Shown here piece by piece: positions 12,838 to 14,343 of a stretch of DNA of 14,343 bases (positions are counted from its first letter, which is position 1; every line of letters begins with the position of its first letter). Where the stretch lies: assembly GCA_016781705.1 (NCBI GenBank), contig JADDPV010000140.1:1-14343 (forward strand), given 5' to 3'. The stretch is from Rubrobacter sp. Lineage in GTDB: Bacteria; Actinomycetota; Rubrobacteria; Rubrobacterales; Rubrobacteraceae. A program made the position numbers and the translations under genes. The notes under the pieces are model-generated. The model saw nothing but the letters and a program-made list of their open reading frames with translations. It did not search any database and had not been told where the DNA came from.

Positions 12838-14325
12838 CTAACCGCCTTTCCTCTCCAACCCTCCGGCGAGGAGTTTCCGGACGACGGTCGCGTCGTGAAA
12901 GGGTACGTCGCCCTCGGGGAGATGCTGAACCCTCTCGTGGCCCTTGCCCGCCACGACGACCACGTCACCGGGGTTCGCCTCGGACAACGCCCGCCGGATC
13001 GCCGCCCGCCGGTCCAGGACGACCTCGTAGACGCCGGGCCCGCCTTCGGCCCCCGCCGCGACCTCGCGGGCTATCTTACCCGGATCCTCGCCATACGCGT
13101 CGTCGGTCGTCACTACGGCGAACTCCGCCAGCCGCGCCGCCACCCGGCCCATCAACGGTCGCTTGGCCCCGTCCCTCTCCCCCGCCGCCCCGAACACACA
13201 GAGAACACGCCCCCCACCCGAAGCGTCCACGACCCTGCGGGCGACCTTCAGCACGGCCTCGAGCCCCACGTCGGTGTGCGCGTAGTCCACGATAACCTCG
13301 AAACCCAGATCCTCGGACACCGCCACCCGCTCGAACCGGCCCGGGACCTGTCCTATCCCCCGCACCGCCCGGCCGACGATCTCCTCGCCCACCCCGGAAG
13401 CCAGAGCGAGCGCCGCCGCCCCAGCGACGTTCTCGACGTTGTACGGGCCGAGCAGCGGGCTCTCGACCTTCAACGTCCCTCCTGGATGACGCAGCGAGAA
13501 CGCGGTGCCCTCCCGGCCCGGCCGGATCCTTTCCACCCGGTAATCCGCGCCCTCGGCGGTCCCGAAGGTCGCCACACCGTCCACCTCGGCGGCGATCCTG
13601 CGCCCGTATGCATCGTCCGCGTTGGCGAGCTTTGGGCATCCTTGCGGGACCCAGCGAAAGAGCTCGCGCTTGGCACGGTAGTACTCCTCCATCGAGCCGT
13701 GCAGGTCGAGGTGGTCGCGGGTGAGGTTGGTGAAGAGCGCGCCCGAAAAACGCGTGCCCGCGACGCGCTTTAAGGCGACCCCGTGCGAGGAGACCTCCAT
13801 CACGGCGTGGCGCACGCCCGCGTCGAGCATCTCCCGCAGGGTCGCCTGCACGTCGGGGGCTTCGGGGGTCGTGCGGACGGCGGGGCGCCGCTCGGTGCCC
13901 GAGATCACCTCCGCCGTCGTCATCAGACCGCATCTTCCGGCCCCGTAAGCCCCGGTGAGGATGCCGTGCAGGGCGTAGGAGGTCGTGGTCTTGCCGTTGG
14001 TGCCGGTGACGCCGTAGACTTTCATGCGGCCCGACGGGTCGCCGTTGAGCGCGCGGGCGAGCGCGGCGAGCGCCGCCCGGGCGTCGGGGACGACGGCGAT
14101 CGGGACACCGGGAATCTTGCGTTCGGCGACGACGAGCGAGGCCCCGCGCCCGAGCGCGTCCGGGACGAACTGTGCGCCGTCGCGCTTGAAGCCGGGGACG
14201 GCGACGAAGGCGAAGCCGGGCTCCACCGACCGCGAGTCGTAGGTCGCCCCCGAGACCCCCCCGACATCCGGCGGCGGCTCCACGCCCAGGATAAGGGTTA
14301 TCCGCGCACGATCCAGGAACTTCAC
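12838..14325 (-). CDS. murE: UDP-N-acetylmuramoyl-tripeptide synthetase
   Basis: A 495-residue cytoplasmic Mur ligase that adds the third amino acid to UDP-MurNAc-L-Ala-D-Glu with ATP. Domain 1 carries TYDSRSVEPGFAFVAVPG (28-45). The P-loop is GVTGTNGKTTT (105-115). TTPEAPD (152-158) and EVSSHG (177-182) contact substrate, K219 in YYRAKRELF is the carbamylated lysine, and DYAHTD is at 347-352. The residue-3 selectivity motif, DNPR in meso-diaminopimelate enzymes, reads DDAY (408-411). The arginine that holds diaminopimelate is missing, so L-lysine or another diamino acid is likely; GKGHE (460-464) is kept. Start is GTG, with AGGA only about 2 nt upstream. A TAG five codons into the right edge could end an upstream gene. 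Confidence 0.94.
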   Translation of the reverse strand: MKFLDRARITLILGVEPPPDVGGVSGATYDSRSVEPGFAFVAVPGFKRDGAQFVPDALGRGASLVVAERKIPGVPIAVVPDARAALAALARALNGDPSGRMKVYGVTGTNGKTTTSYALHGILTGAYGAGRCGLMTTAEVISGTERRPAVRTTPEAPDVQATLREMLDAGVRHAVMEVSSHGVALKRVAGTRFSGALFTNLTRDHLDLHGSMEEYYRAKRELFRWVPQGCPKLANADDAYGRRIAAEVDGVATFGTAEGADYRVERIRPGREGTAFSLRHPGGTLKVESPLLGPYNVENVAGAAALALASGVGEEIVGRAVRGIGQVPGRFERVAVSEDLGFEVIVDYAHTDVGLEAVLKVARRVVDASGGGRVLCVFGAAGERDGAKRPLMGRVAARLAEFAVVTTDDAYGEDPGKIAREVAAGAEGGPGVYEVVLDRRAAIRRALSEANPGDVVVVAGKGHERVQHLPEGDVPFHDATVVRKLLAGGLERKGG

Positions 14326-14343
14326 GTCCTACAGTTTAGCCAA

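Noticed and set aside
1..14343. CRISPR array or restriction/defence system
   Set aside because: No regularly spaced direct repeats, cas genes, toxin-antitoxin pairs or methylases are visible in the window.

Overview
The window is a high-GC bacterial chromosome segment with strong Shine-Dalgarno sites, frequent GTG/TTG starts and compact same-strand operons. A CwlM-like amidase near a thioredoxin gene, a serine-recombinase tail and thioredoxin/TlpA families typical of deep-branching Actinomycetota suggest a Rubrobacter-like organism. That placement is inference from protein resemblance; no ribosomal RNA is present to confirm it.

Layout. (1) 1-117: the first 39 codons of a leftward RDD-family membrane protein, with a perfect operator-like palindrome upstream (185-202). 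(2) 118-1405: no intact gene. It holds a leftward pseudogene of a tandem thioredoxin/TlpA-type protein (466-1138, at least two frameshifts and two internal stops) and the rightward tail of a serine recombinase (about 1141-1409) whose stop overlaps the next start. (3) 1406-4609, rightward: an ABC-F ATPase, a decayed-looking stretch, and a secreted/lipoprotein-like protein. (4) 4612-9017, leftward: an inverted-repeat pair, tRNA-Pro(CGG) with its own promoter, a class II histone-deacetylase-like hydrolase, a CwlM-like pseudo-amidase, groES, thioredoxin and a PfkB-family sugar kinase. (5) 9326-10011, rightward: a membrane-anchored TlpA-like protein without catalytic cysteines and a 30-residue membrane peptide. 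(6) 14325-10008, leftward: murE, a cysteine-free CsoR/RcnR-family regulator, a small membrane protein, a coiled-coil protein, pyrE, HU and pyrF.

How the genes relate. Two are linked to the cell wall: murE makes the UDP-MurNAc-tripeptide, and the CwlM-like protein is probably a regulator rather than an enzyme. pyrE and pyrF catalyse the last two steps of UMP synthesis and flank the HU gene. Three thioredoxin-fold loci lie in the window: one active-looking, one without cysteines, one dead.

Most worth attention: the groES leader. A near-consensus promoter carries a palindrome in its spacer, and the 5' end of the predicted mRNA can form a perfect 9-bp helix with the sequence running from the ribosome-binding site to the start codon. 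This suggests translational control, possibly an RNA thermometer. The CwlM-like protein with both zinc histidines replaced by arginine, the TlpA-like protein without cysteines, the cysteine-free CsoR relative and the atypical MurE specificity motif are further candidates.
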